64,000 nt of DNA from Syntrophomonas sp. Its GTDB lineage: Bacteria > Bacillota > Syntrophomonadia > Syntrophomonadales > Syntrophomonadaceae. Position numbers and translations under genes: made by a program. The DNA lies in the NCBI GenBank assembly GCA_016841425.1, contig JAENZE010000009.1, positions 62,001 through 126,000 of the forward strand, written 5' to 3'. A model generated the notes under the pieces. That model saw only the letters and a list, made by a program, of their open reading frames with translations, did no database searches and was not told the origin of the DNA. Position 1 is the first letter of the stretch, and each line of letters starts with the position of its first letter. Below are positions 17,903-26,305 of this stretch, piece by piece.

Positions 17903-18127
17903 CTAACGACGCAAAAATAATCCTGTTTCCATTTTATCTGCCAGGCCTTTTTGGAGCAAATACTGCAGGTGTTTCATAATCATCATCTTAGCATAGAACA
18001 TGGAATATTCACTTACCCCAGCTTGCGGAAAAACCCCGGCTTTTATGATATCGTCTATGCTCCGGGGATGAGATAACAGCTCAAGTATTTTCTTTTCTCT
18101 TTCCAGGGGGATTTTCTTTATCGACAA
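17903..18127 (-). CDS. Stand-alone winged helix like the C-terminus of MBL-fold hydrolases
   Basis: The 74-residue frame reads LEREKKILELLSHPRSIDDI, then YAKMMIMKHLQYLLQKGLA, the pattern of the winged-helix tail found at the C-terminus of many metallo-beta-lactamase-fold hydrolases. The catalytic domain is missing: a perfect hairpin and a different gene lie directly upstream. The TTG start has no ribosome site. It may be a remnant of a truncated gene or a free-standing DNA-binding domain. Confidence 0.4.
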   Translation of the reverse strand: MSIKKIPLEREKKILELLSHPRSIDDIIKAGVFPQAGVSEYSMFYAKMMIMKHLQYLLQKGLADKMETGLFLRR

Positions 18128-18128
18128 T

Positions 18129-18156
18129 CTAAAGCCCGGGCAAACCCGGGCTTTAG
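18129..18156 (-). terminator. Perfect hairpin between two minus-strand genes
   Basis: CTAAAGCCCGGG and CCCGGGCTTTAG pair perfectly around a 4-base loop, 27 bases past the stop of the 135-residue gene. No clear T-run follows on the minus strand, so termination is likely but not certain. Confidence 0.55.
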
Positions 18157-18182
18157 TTAATTATATATCTTATCTACGGTAT

Positions 18183-18590
18183 CTACTCAAGTTTCTCCAT
18201 CACATCAACAATCATGTCAAAGAAATAGTTTATATCTTCTTTATCATTCATCCCTGCTTTAAAACCTACCTCCGGGAATCTACCCGGACTGTTGATTTTT
18301 ACATTAACCATATAAGTAGCCTGATCCATTTCATCTTCGATGTTTTCAATGTCCAGGTCTATATCCTCAAGGTCATAGGAAAGTGAATTATCATTTTCGT
18401 TAAATACCTTTTCAAAAGCCTCCGAGTCGAATTCCTGACCATTATCAATAATCTGAGCTACAATCCACATTACGTCGGTGGCACTCATGTCCAATTCTTC
18501 AGTTAAATGCATAATTTCGTTGGCAACTGGTGTTATTTTTAACAGATCTGATAAATTTACTGGTTCGCCTTTGCCCCATCTCTTCTTCAT
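18183..18590 (-). CDS. Acidic hypothetical protein
   Basis: A 135-residue, strongly acidic soluble protein without a recognised family. A helical N-terminal half (LLKITPVANEIMHLTEELDM) is followed by an Asp/Glu-rich linker near residues 75-90 and a C-terminal part with VNVKINSPGRFPEVGF. GGAGGTGA precedes the ATG. A pair of Spo0A-box-like sequences lies 150 bases upstream, which raises the possibility of sporulation-linked control. Confidence 0.6.
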   Translation of the reverse strand: MKKRWGKGEPVNLSDLLKITPVANEIMHLTEELDMSATDVMWIVAQIIDNGQEFDSEAFEKVFNENDNSLSYDLEDIDLDIENIEDEMDQATYMVNVKINSPGRFPEVGFKAGMNDKEDINYFFDMIVDVMEKLE

Positions 18591-18919
18591 AATCTCACCT
18601 CCGCATCTCGTCTACGCCTTTAAACCAAAATAATAAGCTAAAAGCGATGACATCAACACTACTTAGTACTCTCTCTTATTTGATTATATGTGAATTACTA
18701 TATAAAAAATAGTGATTTTTACTGGGAATCGATTTATTCCTTCGACATTTTTTGACATTTTTCCATTGTGTATATCATGCTTATGGTAGAAAACTATACC
18801 ATGAATAGAAACGCTTTGCAATAGTCCAAGAGAAAATACATTCAAGGCTCTTATATATAGCTTTATTTACTCAAAGCTATGGTCTATTATGTTATATACA
18901 TATCGATTAGGAGTTAATT
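18591..18919. other. Intergenic region with Spo0A-box-like sites
   Basis: AT-rich, no gene. It holds the tandem boxes at 18741-18757 and, reading the minus strand, a TATAAT near 18685 that could be the -10 of the 135-residue gene, with no good -35. Confidence 0.35.
18741..18757 (-). promoter_or_regulatory. Tandem Spo0A-box-like sequence
   Basis: On the minus strand TGTCAAA (18751-18757) and TGTCGAA (18741-18747) lie exactly 10 bases apart. TGTCGAA is the known 0A-box consensus, and a 10-base repeat is the arrangement bound by a Spo0A dimer. AT-rich surroundings raise the chance of coincidence. Confidence 0.45.
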
Positions 18920-19093
18920 ATGAAATTATTCTTAAAGTTGCTGGCATCCCTTTTAGCACTGCTGCTCTTGATAACATCTTATTATGGTTTGGTTAAAGGA
19001 TTTTTCCTTAACACCTCCTTCTGGCTGCTGTATTTATTAATACTGGCAGGTGTTATGTTGAGTATTGCCTATTTAAAAAGACTAAACCATTAA
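18920..19093 (+). CDS. 57-residue two-helix membrane protein
   Basis: ATG at 18920 follows TTAGGAG with a 6-base spacer. The product begins MKLFLKLLASLLALLLLITS, has a second hydrophobic helix (about 33-50) and a basic end KRLNH. Too short for routine gene calling but with a proper start and stop. No family recognised. Confidence 0.55.
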   Translation: MKLFLKLLASLLALLLLITSYYGLVKGFFLNTSFWLLYLLILAGVMLSIAYLKRLNH

Positions 19094-19129
19094 AATAGCA
19101 GCTGTGCAAAACTGTTTTTCCAAGCAGAA

Positions 19130-19417
19130 TTACGCCTGAGAAGATTCTATTTTTTCCCTCCGCTCTTTTCTGATCCTCTCCACATCAGGCTTGATCTGCT
19201 TGCGCAGATCACCCTTACATTCCTTCAAGAACTCTTCCAATTCCGAAGTAGATATCACCGTATCATGGCGCCCCAGCCTTATGTTGAGACAGTCGCTGCC
19301 CTGCAGATAGAAAATCAACTCGGTCTTAACTACCTGCTGACCGTATTCCAGATAAGCGTCTCCTCCGGCCTTATTACGGTCAATATGTCTGAAGTTCTCT
19401 AGTCTTAGCAGTCGCAT
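19130..19417 (-). CDS. Hypothetical protein, basic C-terminal helix
   Basis: A 95-residue soluble protein. The first 60 residues look like beta strands (VVKTELIFYLQGSDCLNIRL) and the tail is a charged helix with KPDVERIRKERREKIE. GAGGGGG precedes the ATG. No family recognised. Convergent with the 57-residue membrane gene. Confidence 0.5.
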   Translation of the reverse strand: MRLLRLENFRHIDRNKAGGDAYLEYGQQVVKTELIFYLQGSDCLNIRLGRHDTVISTSELEEFLKECKGDLRKQIKPDVERIRKERREKIESSQA

Positions 19418-19559
19418 AACCGTCCCCCTCTTTTTATACTATTTCTATATCGTAATTGAGATTACCTTTTCGCCAACTAAATTAGTGGATTTATTTTTTG
19501 ATACTGGTGATTTATACTAATACAAGCATGTTGTTATTTTTAGGGATGAGGTTATAAAA

Positions 19560-20465
19560 TTGAATAAATTCCCAGATTCCATTGTTGGAGCAATTTACAT
19601 ATTTATTTCAGCCTTCGCCTACGCAACCCAGACAACACTTGGGAAATTTGCGTTTTCTGCTGGCCTGACCCCGGAATCTCTTTTGCTGCTGCGCTATATC
19701 CTGACTACCTTATTTCTTACCCCTTACCTGATTTTTAAAAAAACTGCTGTGATTGACAAATCTCCACCGGTCTTGTTACAGGCCTTCCTATTTGCGGCAG
19801 AAGGACTTTTGTTCTTTTATGCCTTGCAGTATCTATCGGCTAGTATAACTGTAGTGGTATTTTTTAGCCATCCGGTTCTGGTAGCCATTCTAGGCTCTAT
19901 AATATTTAAAGATAAACTGCACACCCATTTCATACTGGGATTAATCCTGGCAATAAGCGGAGTGACTATGGTATCCGGATTACTGGGGGGAGCAGTACAA
20001 TTTTCAGCTTTGGGGCTTTTGCTCATAATTGCTGCTGCAGTTGTTTACTCTATATACAGTTTAATAAGCCAGAAAAATGTCCGCACTGTTACCCCACTGG
20101 TAATAACCAATACTCTAGCTGTGGGAAGTATGATCGTATTGCTAGTAGTTTATCATGATATAAGCTTTTTAAGCCGGTTATCCATGGAACAGCTCTTAAT
20201 TGCTTTGGTCATGACCATTCTTAATACTATTCTAGCAGTGGTTTTCTTTTTGAAAGGGGTACAAAAAATGGGGGCTTCACGAGCAACTTTACTGGGAACT
20301 CTCGAACCCGTCCTTGCAATGCTGCTGGCTTTCTCCCTGCTGGGAGAAAGCCTATCCCGGATACAAATGATGGGAGCTTTTATGGTATTCATCAGCATCT
20401 TCCTGGCAGTCTATCCTGCCCGCAATAGCAGCCTTACTTCTACCCATAGTAGTGGTATTACTTAA
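19560..20465 (+). CDS. EamA/DMT-family transporter
   Basis: A 301-residue, ten-helix permease of the drug/metabolite transporter superfamily. Two EamA repeats are visible: one starting GAIYIFISAFAYATQTTLGK and the second starting GLLLIIAAAVVYSIYSLISQ and containing LGTLEPVLAMLLAF. Members export amino acids, metabolites or drugs; the substrate is not predictable here. The TTG start at 19560 has GAGG 8 bases upstream. It is a single-gene unit. Confidence 0.88.
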   Translation: MNKFPDSIVGAIYIFISAFAYATQTTLGKFAFSAGLTPESLLLLRYILTTLFLTPYLIFKKTAVIDKSPPVLLQAFLFAAEGLLFFYALQYLSASITVVVFFSHPVLVAILGSIIFKDKLHTHFILGLILAISGVTMVSGLLGGAVQFSALGLLLIIAAAVVYSIYSLISQKNVRTVTPLVITNTLAVGSMIVLLVVYHDISFLSRLSMEQLLIALVMTILNTILAVVFFLKGVQKMGASRATLLGTLEPVLAMLLAFSLLGESLSRIQMMGAFMVFISIFLAVYPARNSSLTSTHSSGIT

Positions 20466-20699
20466 TTCTGCCTGATAAACATTATAAGGCTGCCTTAACA
20501 TGTCATGCAGCCAATAAGATGCTCAACCTTACTACATTATAAATAAGCGGAATGACCCCTTATTATTGGATAAAACTCTTAATATCTGGTCTATTCTTAG
20601 TAATTGAAAATTTATCTCAACTGGCTTTTTCCAGGGTAACCGTCAAATCCCCGGGCCTTGTGTCCCAGGGATTTTGATCTATAATGATGCACAATACAG
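20466..20699. other. Intergenic region between convergent genes
   Basis: No gene and no strong terminator hairpin seen. Confidence 0.3.
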
Positions 20700-21284
20700 C
20701 TACTGCTCCGCTTCTGTGCTCCAGCCATCATCCAAATCTTCCGCCCACTCAAACTCATGGCACTGGGCACACATGAGCGTGGACTGCTGGTGCATGCTAT
20801 GACATGTATTGCAATCCTGCTCCCCGTTGTGAGAATCGTGGGGATTGGATTGTTCAAAATTGGTTGCTGTTTTGGCATCTTCAAATGTGGCTCCTTTAGG
20901 CGATCCGATTCCTGATGTAGAATGGCAATTTAAGCAAAAATCGTTCGAAAATAACCGTTTATCAAGCGGCTCTTTATAGTCCCCGGTCACAAATTTGATG
21001 CCTTCCTCAGCTTGAATGGCCAGCGTACTTTCGTGGCAATCATGACAAGTTACATCGCCCGCAGCATGTTTATTAGCCAGATAGCTGCTGGATTGCCATG
21101 ATTGATAGTAAGACTCCATGATATGACAGGTTGTGCAAAAAGAGGGACTATCGCTGGCTTTGAGCACATATACTCCGCTTCCAGCCCCTAAGATTACTGC
21201 TGCTCCCAGTATGATAATCAGCAGCCTCTTCTTTTTGGCTATCCTCTTCCAGAACCCGCCTGTTTGACTGCTGTTGTCTTCCAT
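20700..21284 (-). CDS. NapC/NrfH-like multiheme c-type cytochrome (five CxxCH)
   Basis: Predicted membrane-anchored electron-transfer protein facing outward. The 194-residue product has one N-terminal membrane helix (about 21-43), then SDSPSFCTTCHIMESYYQSW, the NapC/NrfH hallmark, and five heme-binding motifs at residues 50-54, 80-84, 117-121, 158-162 and 172-176. Members of this family oxidise menaquinol and hand electrons to a periplasmic reductase. The ATG at 21284 has GGGAGG 8 bases upstream. It is divergent from a Tat-exported flavoprotein reductase, its likely partner. NrfH has four hemes; five is a variation. Confidence 0.88.
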   Translation of the reverse strand: MEDNSSQTGGFWKRIAKKKRLLIIILGAAVILGAGSGVYVLKASDSPSFCTTCHIMESYYQSWQSSSYLANKHAAGDVTCHDCHESTLAIQAEEGIKFVTGDYKEPLDKRLFSNDFCLNCHSTSGIGSPKGATFEDAKTATNFEQSNPHDSHNGEQDCNTCHSMHQQSTLMCAQCHEFEWAEDLDDGWSTEAEQ

Positions 21285-21436
21285 ATTCAAATCCTCCCTC
21301 TCTGTATACTTATACTTTTCCGCATTTGCAGTGCCCCGCATAGTTTTCATTGGACATCTGCACATTGTCGTTTTTATTATACCGATTCATTTACACCCTG
21401 CCCTTAGACAAACCATACAGTTTCTGATATCTCTTT

Positions 21437-21452
21437 TTGGACAGCTGTCTAA
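21437..21452. promoter_or_regulatory. Palindrome in cytochrome/flavoprotein divergent region
   Basis: GACAGCTGTC is a perfect 10-bp palindrome within a 16-bp imperfect one (TTGGACAGCTGTCTAA), 113 bases before the flavoprotein start. It is a candidate operator, perhaps for the PucR-type regulator encoded downstream. Confidence 0.4.
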
Positions 21453-21564
21453 TGAATCAGCTATAAACCAGTGATAAACTTACAGTGTAAAATTTTTTAT
21501 AACAAAAGCAGTCAGAAACAATTGTATTCTACTTTTTTCAAAGACATAGAGAGGAGACAGGAGC

Positions 21565-23244
21565 ATGAGCAATGAGGAAGGGCTGAAAAAGGGAATTACA
21601 CGCAGGTCGTTTATCGGGGGAAGTGCAATGGGGGCTGCTGGAATTGCTGCAGCGAGTTTCTTGCCGGGTTGTTCCCCTAAAGAGTCTAATGAGCAGGGAG
21701 CATCTTCAGGGGAAACCGCAACAGCCGAAAAGGCAGGTTTTATGACTCCGCCTGCACCAATTGCGGACAGTGAAATCAAACAGACTGTTAATGCAGATGT
21801 GGTAGTTGTTGGATGCGGTCTGGCCGGAATGTGCGCAGCTATTTCAGCAGCCCAATCCGGAGCCAAAGTCGCCTTACTGGAAAAACTGGATAGACCTCAG
21901 ACCCGTGGTTTGGAATTAGGTGCTATCGGCAGCAAGCTCCAGAAATCTATTGGCAATGAAATTGATCCGGAAGAGATAACTAATGAACTGATGCGATGGA
22001 ACGGCTGGCGTGGTGACCAGCGTGTCATTAAACAGTGGGTTGACAACAGCGGAGCCGTTTCAGACTGGATGGTTGATATGGCTGCCAGCATGGGATTTCA
22101 GGCAGTTCCACCTTCTGTTGAAGCTCAAACGGAAAAAGGTGCTCCCTTCAAATGTTATGCGACCAATTCAGCGATACTAATCCCCAATGACACAGTATCC
22201 ATGAGCTCAGAAGAAGTACCTTCCCAGGCTACACTGCGCCATGTTCTTAAAGCCAAGATGGCTGAAGCAAAGGTTGATATTTATTACAATACTCCTGGCG
22301 CACAATTAATTCGTGAAGATAATGGTAAAGTTACTGGAATTATCGGCGGAAAAAAAGATGATTATGTAAAGTTCACAGCCCAAAAAGGTGTCATACTCTG
22401 TACCGGCGACTACGGCAACGATAAAGAAATGTTGGAATATTATATTCCTTCGTCTAAAGACATTTATAACACTGTCTATACCGGAGTCCAAAATACCGGA
22501 GACGGACACAAAATGGGTCTCTGGGCTGGAGCAGCTATGGATGATGGCCCTCACTGTCCCATGTACTTTGATCAGGGACTAATCGGCACCAAGTGGGCTG
22601 TATCTGTTGCCCTTACCCGTCAGCCCTGGCTGGGTGTGAATATGAAGGGAGAACGCTTTGCCAATGAAGATTTGCCTTATGCATGGATCTGCAACTCTTT
22701 GAATGGTCAGGGCGGTACAAAATGGGTCATTTGGGATTCAAAGTGGCCTGAGCTCACTGAAAAAATGCATATGATTATCTGTAAAGAGATGGTTCCTCCG
22801 TTTCATATTTCAGAGAAGATCGATGAATTTCTTGAAAAGGATGTTATTTTATCCGCCGATACTATGGACGAGTTGATTACCAAAATGAAAGTTCCCGCTG
22901 ACACATTCAAGGCCACCCTGACCCGCTATAATGAACTGGCCCAGAAAGGCAGGGATGAAGACTTCTACAAACGCGCCGATGCCCTGTATCCTATAGAAGT
23001 GGGTCCATTCTATGCCTGTCAATTAGGAATATCGCTGCTGGTAACCCTGGGTGGTCTTAAAATCAACGACAAAATGGAAGTCTTGAATGATCAAGGGGAG
23101 CCAATTCAAGGTTTATATGCAGCAGGCAACGCATCTGGTAACTTCTTTGCCAACGACTATCCCATCACTGTATCCGGAGTCAGTCATGGCCGTGCCTTTA
23201 CCTTCGGTTATCTTGCCGGAAAGAACGCGGCCTCTATAGGCTGA
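21565..23244 (+). CDS. Tat-exported FAD-dependent fumarate-reductase-type flavoprotein
   Basis: Predicted extracytoplasmic reductase of the FrdA-like FAD-binding superfamily (fumarate, urocanate and related reductases). Residues 11-35 form a Tat signal with RRSFIGG, ending in LPGC (Cys36), so the protein is probably also lipid-anchored. The FAD dinucleotide site is GCGLAG at 83-88, and the C-terminal FAD segment GLYAAGNASGNFFAND is clear. There is no heme domain, so the divergent multiheme cytochrome is the likely electron donor. Its 559-residue length suits a two-domain enzyme. The substrate cannot be read from the sequence. Confidence 0.85.
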   Translation: MSNEEGLKKGITRRSFIGGSAMGAAGIAAASFLPGCSPKESNEQGASSGETATAEKAGFMTPPAPIADSEIKQTVNADVVVVGCGLAGMCAAISAAQSGAKVALLEKLDRPQTRGLELGAIGSKLQKSIGNEIDPEEITNELMRWNGWRGDQRVIKQWVDNSGAVSDWMVDMAASMGFQAVPPSVEAQTEKGAPFKCYATNSAILIPNDTVSMSSEEVPSQATLRHVLKAKMAEAKVDIYYNTPGAQLIREDNGKVTGIIGGKKDDYVKFTAQKGVILCTGDYGNDKEMLEYYIPSSKDIYNTVYTGVQNTGDGHKMGLWAGAAMDDGPHCPMYFDQGLIGTKWAVSVALTRQPWLGVNMKGERFANEDLPYAWICNSLNGQGGTKWVIWDSKWPELTEKMHMIICKEMVPPFHISEKIDEFLEKDVILSADTMDELITKMKVPADTFKATLTRYNELAQKGRDEDFYKRADALYPIEVGPFYACQLGISLLVTLGGLKINDKMEVLNDQGEPIQGLYAAGNASGNFFANDYPITVSGVSHGRAFTFGYLAGKNAASIG

Positions 23245-23271
23245 TATTGGAATAAATAAAATTCTTCTTTT

Positions 23272-23301
23272 GCAGAGAGCCTTGAAAAAAAGGCTCTCTG
23301 C
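23272..23301 (+). terminator. Terminator after flavoprotein gene
   Basis: A 12-bp perfect stem GCAGAGAGCCTT / AAGGCTCTCTGC with a 6-base loop, then TTTGTG. Confidence 0.75.
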
Positions 23302-23365
23302 TTTGTGATTACGCTGTTATTAATGCTAAACTGTTAATGAAAGCATTAATCTGAGGTGAGTAACT

Positions 23366-24571
23366 ATGCCAATACAGCAGGTAAGTTTATATCAATTGTT
23401 GGAAAGGATGCTCAACGAAGGGCTGCCTTTTGTGGCCTCATGCATGGAAAAACAGCTCAAAAGACCGATAATCATTGCAGATGCCATTGGCAGAATACAT
23501 TACCCGGATGAACCAGGAACAGTGACTTCGCTGGATGATTCTTTCCTGCAGATCCCATCCGGATTAAAAGAAGATGAGTATTCTTACGACGAAACCAATC
23601 AAATCCTTTACTACTACATCGGGCAGCAAAGGGCTGGTGCATATATTGTTCTAAAAAACCTTCTTCCATCTATGTTACCGCAGGCACTTTCTGTATGTAA
23701 CAGCGAAATTAAACTGGCTATAAAATACTATTTTAGCAATCTCGATAAGATGAGGGAAAGCCAGACAGCATTTAAAAAAGAATTGGCGGAATACCTGCTA
23801 TTTAAAAGCAATGCTAATATTCGTGACATAATTAAGTTAAGCCACAAAGAGCTGGACCTGAACAAGCCTTACCTGGTTACCATTACCGAAGCAGATCAAG
23901 CCGGAAGTGAAATAGATTGGGAATTCATTTGCTCCCACACCAGCCAGCATCTCAAAAGAATAAGCCTGGAGATCATCCCCATTCCCTGGACAAATTGCAT
24001 GTTAGCCATCTTTCCGGCCAGTTTTAAAAAAGATACTCTGGAAATAGACCCGGAATGGTCCAGGCAGATCTATATTAACAGTTTTAAGTTTAAGGATATA
24101 ATAGGCAATATATCCGACCAAACCATTTCCATCGGTATCGGGCGAATATACCCTTTGTCAGACCTGCATAAGAGCTATTTTGAAGCGCGCATCGCTATTA
24201 CCCTGGCAAGGCTGCTGGGCAAAACGAGTTTTGTTCAAAATTTTGATGAACTGGGTATATTCTCCCTCTTCTTTTCAGAAAACATAGATGTTTTAAAGAA
24301 CTACTGCCAAAAAAACCTGGAAAAGTTGATCGATCAAGACAAAAAAACTGACAGTGAATTAGTATTTACACTAAGACAATTTATGGACCATGGTTTCAAT
24401 CGGAAACTCACAGCAGACAGCCTTTTTGTTCACATTAATACGGTGCATTACCGAATAGCCAAGATTGAACAGATACTTGAGCTCGATCTATCCCAAACCG
24501 AAAACCGGTTAAACCTGTTTGCAGCGGTTAAAACGTATGATTGTCTTCGAATGAATGGTTTCTTGGATTGA
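23366..24571 (+). CDS. PucR/CdaR-type transcriptional regulator
   Basis: A 401-residue regulator. The C-terminus is the PucR-type helix-turn-helix (about 340-395), with FNRKLTADSLFVHINTVHYR and the following IAKIEQILELDLSQ. The middle has the degenerate GGDEF-like region usual in this family (around ISIGIGRIYPLSDLHKSYFE), and the N-terminus is a sensor of unknown ligand. It follows the flavoprotein gene on the same strand with a terminator between. Regulators of this type often sit beside catabolic or reductase genes that they switch on, so control of this module is likely but inferred. Confidence 0.8.
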   Translation: MPIQQVSLYQLLERMLNEGLPFVASCMEKQLKRPIIIADAIGRIHYPDEPGTVTSLDDSFLQIPSGLKEDEYSYDETNQILYYYIGQQRAGAYIVLKNLLPSMLPQALSVCNSEIKLAIKYYFSNLDKMRESQTAFKKELAEYLLFKSNANIRDIIKLSHKELDLNKPYLVTITEADQAGSEIDWEFICSHTSQHLKRISLEIIPIPWTNCMLAIFPASFKKDTLEIDPEWSRQIYINSFKFKDIIGNISDQTISIGIGRIYPLSDLHKSYFEARIAITLARLLGKTSFVQNFDELGIFSLFFSENIDVLKNYCQKNLEKLIDQDKKTDSELVFTLRQFMDHGFNRKLTADSLFVHINTVHYRIAKIEQILELDLSQTENRLNLFAAVKTYDCLRMNGFLD

Positions 24572-24656
24572 TTGCTTACGACGTTTTCGGATGCTTGGTT
24601 TTGAGTTTTCGCTGGGGTTTTAAATAGCAAGACCTTCAGGGGTTCCTGTTCAGGGT

Positions 24657-24956
24657 CTAATACAGCCTTATTTCCATCAGCAATATGCCCTGCTCCCTAA
24701 CCTCAAATTTTGCTTTAGCTCCTTCATCTGCTTCTTCCTCATATATCTCATGCAGGTCACTTATATAGTAACCAGTTTCCTTATCTTCCCCGACAATTGG
24801 AAAAAATACATAACCCTCTGCGTCTTTGCTAACATGAGGATTCTCCTGTATAATGCGTGGTGCTCCAATCCCCATTTCCCCAAATAAATAAACACTAATA
24901 ATTGATTTTTGGCTCTGATTAATTTCGTCAATTAATTTAATCAAACTTACTTCCAC
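24657..24956 (-). CDS. Hypothetical protein
   Basis: A 99-residue acidic soluble protein starting at GTG 24956 with GGAG 8 bases upstream. Visible stretches are SIISVYLFGEMGIGAPRII and YYISDLHEIYEEEADEG. I do not recognise a family. It lies convergent to the PucR-type gene, 85 bases apart. Confidence 0.5.
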   Translation of the reverse strand: MEVSLIKLIDEINQSQKSIISVYLFGEMGIGAPRIIQENPHVSKDAEGYVFFPIVGEDKETGYYISDLHEIYEEEADEGAKAKFEVREQGILLMEIRLY

Positions 24957-25048
24957 CTACCCTGCTCCTTTCCAATAGTATTATTAATATATTACTTCTA
25001 TAGGTTACAGCGCATTACCTGCGGACCACGGCAAACGGCTAAACTCCA

Positions 25049-25846
25049 TTAAATTCTTTTGATTGATGCCTTTACTAATATCTCGAAGATCTCCATGAAG
25101 TGCCGATCATATTGGTACATAACTCCATTACTATTCCATAACCCAGAACCTCTTACCAGAGTATTGCTGCAGTAATTACCTAACCAATCGGATGAGGGGC
25201 CGTCCATCGGTTTTTTGTTAAAATTACTTAACAGGGCAATCGCATTTTGCTCAATGTATTTTGCTATCCTTTCCGGATTACTATCTTCAATGGGAACTAC
25301 CAATACTTCCATGCTGCTAGTTTCTTCACTCACCAGCAATTCCAGCCAGTGTTCTTTCTTCCTGGTGGACGTGTTAGCTTTGTCATTCTCCCAGGTTGTA
25401 CAAGACCTATTAAGTTTGTTCATTATTGCTGTGCCTATATGCTTGCGTAAAACAGATATCCGATGATTGCCTCCTCCTGAATAGACCCCTGCTATATTAC
25501 CTCGATGGGTTAGAATTTGATTGTAGATGGAGTTCTTATCATCGTATTCATAATGACTTTCAACTCTCACTACTCGCTGTACACTCAAATTTTGCCTGCA
25601 TTCCCCTTTTTCATAGAAGAAGCACCAGCCCCTTGCAGGCAGTAAGTTTCTGCTAACCTGACCGATAGCTATCCTATTATCTTCTTGATGCTCATACCAA
25701 TCCAGGAGGCGGTAAAACATATCCAAATCCTTTTTTCTCATACTGGTATTGTTCCTCTCATTTATCTCAAACCAATCATTACTTAGGTAATAATTCGATT
25801 TATTTTTATCATAACTATTTAATCTATAAAATGACAGTTTCCCCAA
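25049..25846 (-). CDS. GIY-YIG-like nuclease family protein
   Basis: A 265-residue protein whose layout resembles stand-alone GIY-YIG family proteins: ARGWCFFYEKGECR, then RVVRVESHYEYD, HRGNIAGVYSGGGNHRISV with LRKHIGTA, and a tail with PSSDWLGNYC and SGLWNSNGV followed by YDRHFMEIFE. These blocks occur in this order in bacterial GIY-YIG-like proteins of unknown target. The TTG start at 25846 has no good ribosome site, so the N-terminus is uncertain; ATG codons at 25741 and 25720 are alternatives. No restriction partner is adjacent. The family call is by eye. Confidence 0.55.
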   Translation of the reverse strand: MGKLSFYRLNSYDKNKSNYYLSNDWFEINERNNTSMRKKDLDMFYRLLDWYEHQEDNRIAIGQVSRNLLPARGWCFFYEKGECRQNLSVQRVVRVESHYEYDDKNSIYNQILTHRGNIAGVYSGGGNHRISVLRKHIGTAIMNKLNRSCTTWENDKANTSTRKKEHWLELLVSEETSSMEVLVVPIEDSNPERIAKYIEQNAIALLSNFNKKPMDGPSSDWLGNYCSNTLVRGSGLWNSNGVMYQYDRHFMEIFEILVKASIKRI

Positions 25847-25997
25847 TAAGTTAACAAAAAAGAAATATTATAAAGGAATTTGTATTCCAGTGCAGAAAAA
25901 ATATTGAAAGCGTAATTCAATGTGTTCACTGTGTCAACATTAATTAATTAAGTTTGGTCATTGAACAGCACAGTTACAGAAAGGTGGCGATTTTATC

Positions 25998-26192
25998 ATG
26001 GATATTCTAGTAGCAGTACTTATAATTATTATCGTTGTTTTGCTGCTGACGAGAGGCAGAGGAAGAAGAGGTGGTAGTGGAGCCGGTTACTATCATCAGG
26101 ATGACCATTACTATGATGATCACGACGACAACTACAATGACAGCAGTGATTGGGGCAGTGACGACTCGAGTGATGGCGGCAGTGATGACTAG
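25998..26192 (+). CDS. Small membrane protein with Asp/Ser-rich tail
   Basis: A 64-residue protein: one N-terminal membrane helix (about 3-18), an Arg/Gly patch TRGRGRRGGSG, then an acidic low-complexity tail of Asp, Tyr, His and Ser. AAGGTGG lies 10 bases before the ATG. It looks like a small envelope or spore-type protein; function unknown. A terminator follows. Confidence 0.5.
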   Translation: MDILVAVLIIIIVVLLLTRGRGRRGGSGAGYYHQDDHYYDDHDDNYNDSSDWGSDDSSDGGSDD

Positions 26193-26247
26193 TATAGTAA
26201 ATGTCTATTTTAGGAATCGTGGGTCCAGCCAATCATAATAGATTTTA

Positions 26248-26287
26248 GAAAAGGGCTGTTGTAAAACAAGTGTTAACAGCCCTTTTC
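26248..26287 (+). terminator. Bidirectional terminator between convergent genes
   Basis: GAAAAGGGCTGTT and AACAGCCCTTTTC form a 13-bp stem with a 14-base loop between the gene ending at 26192 and the gene ending at 26306. Confidence 0.8.
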
Positions 26288-26305
26288 TACCTGGAATTAT
26301 CCGAA

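Noticed and set aside
18130-18590. Missing MBL catalytic domain upstream of the winged-helix frame
   Set aside because: The upstream 135-residue gene reads as a different protein, and no frame there shows the HxHxDH motif.
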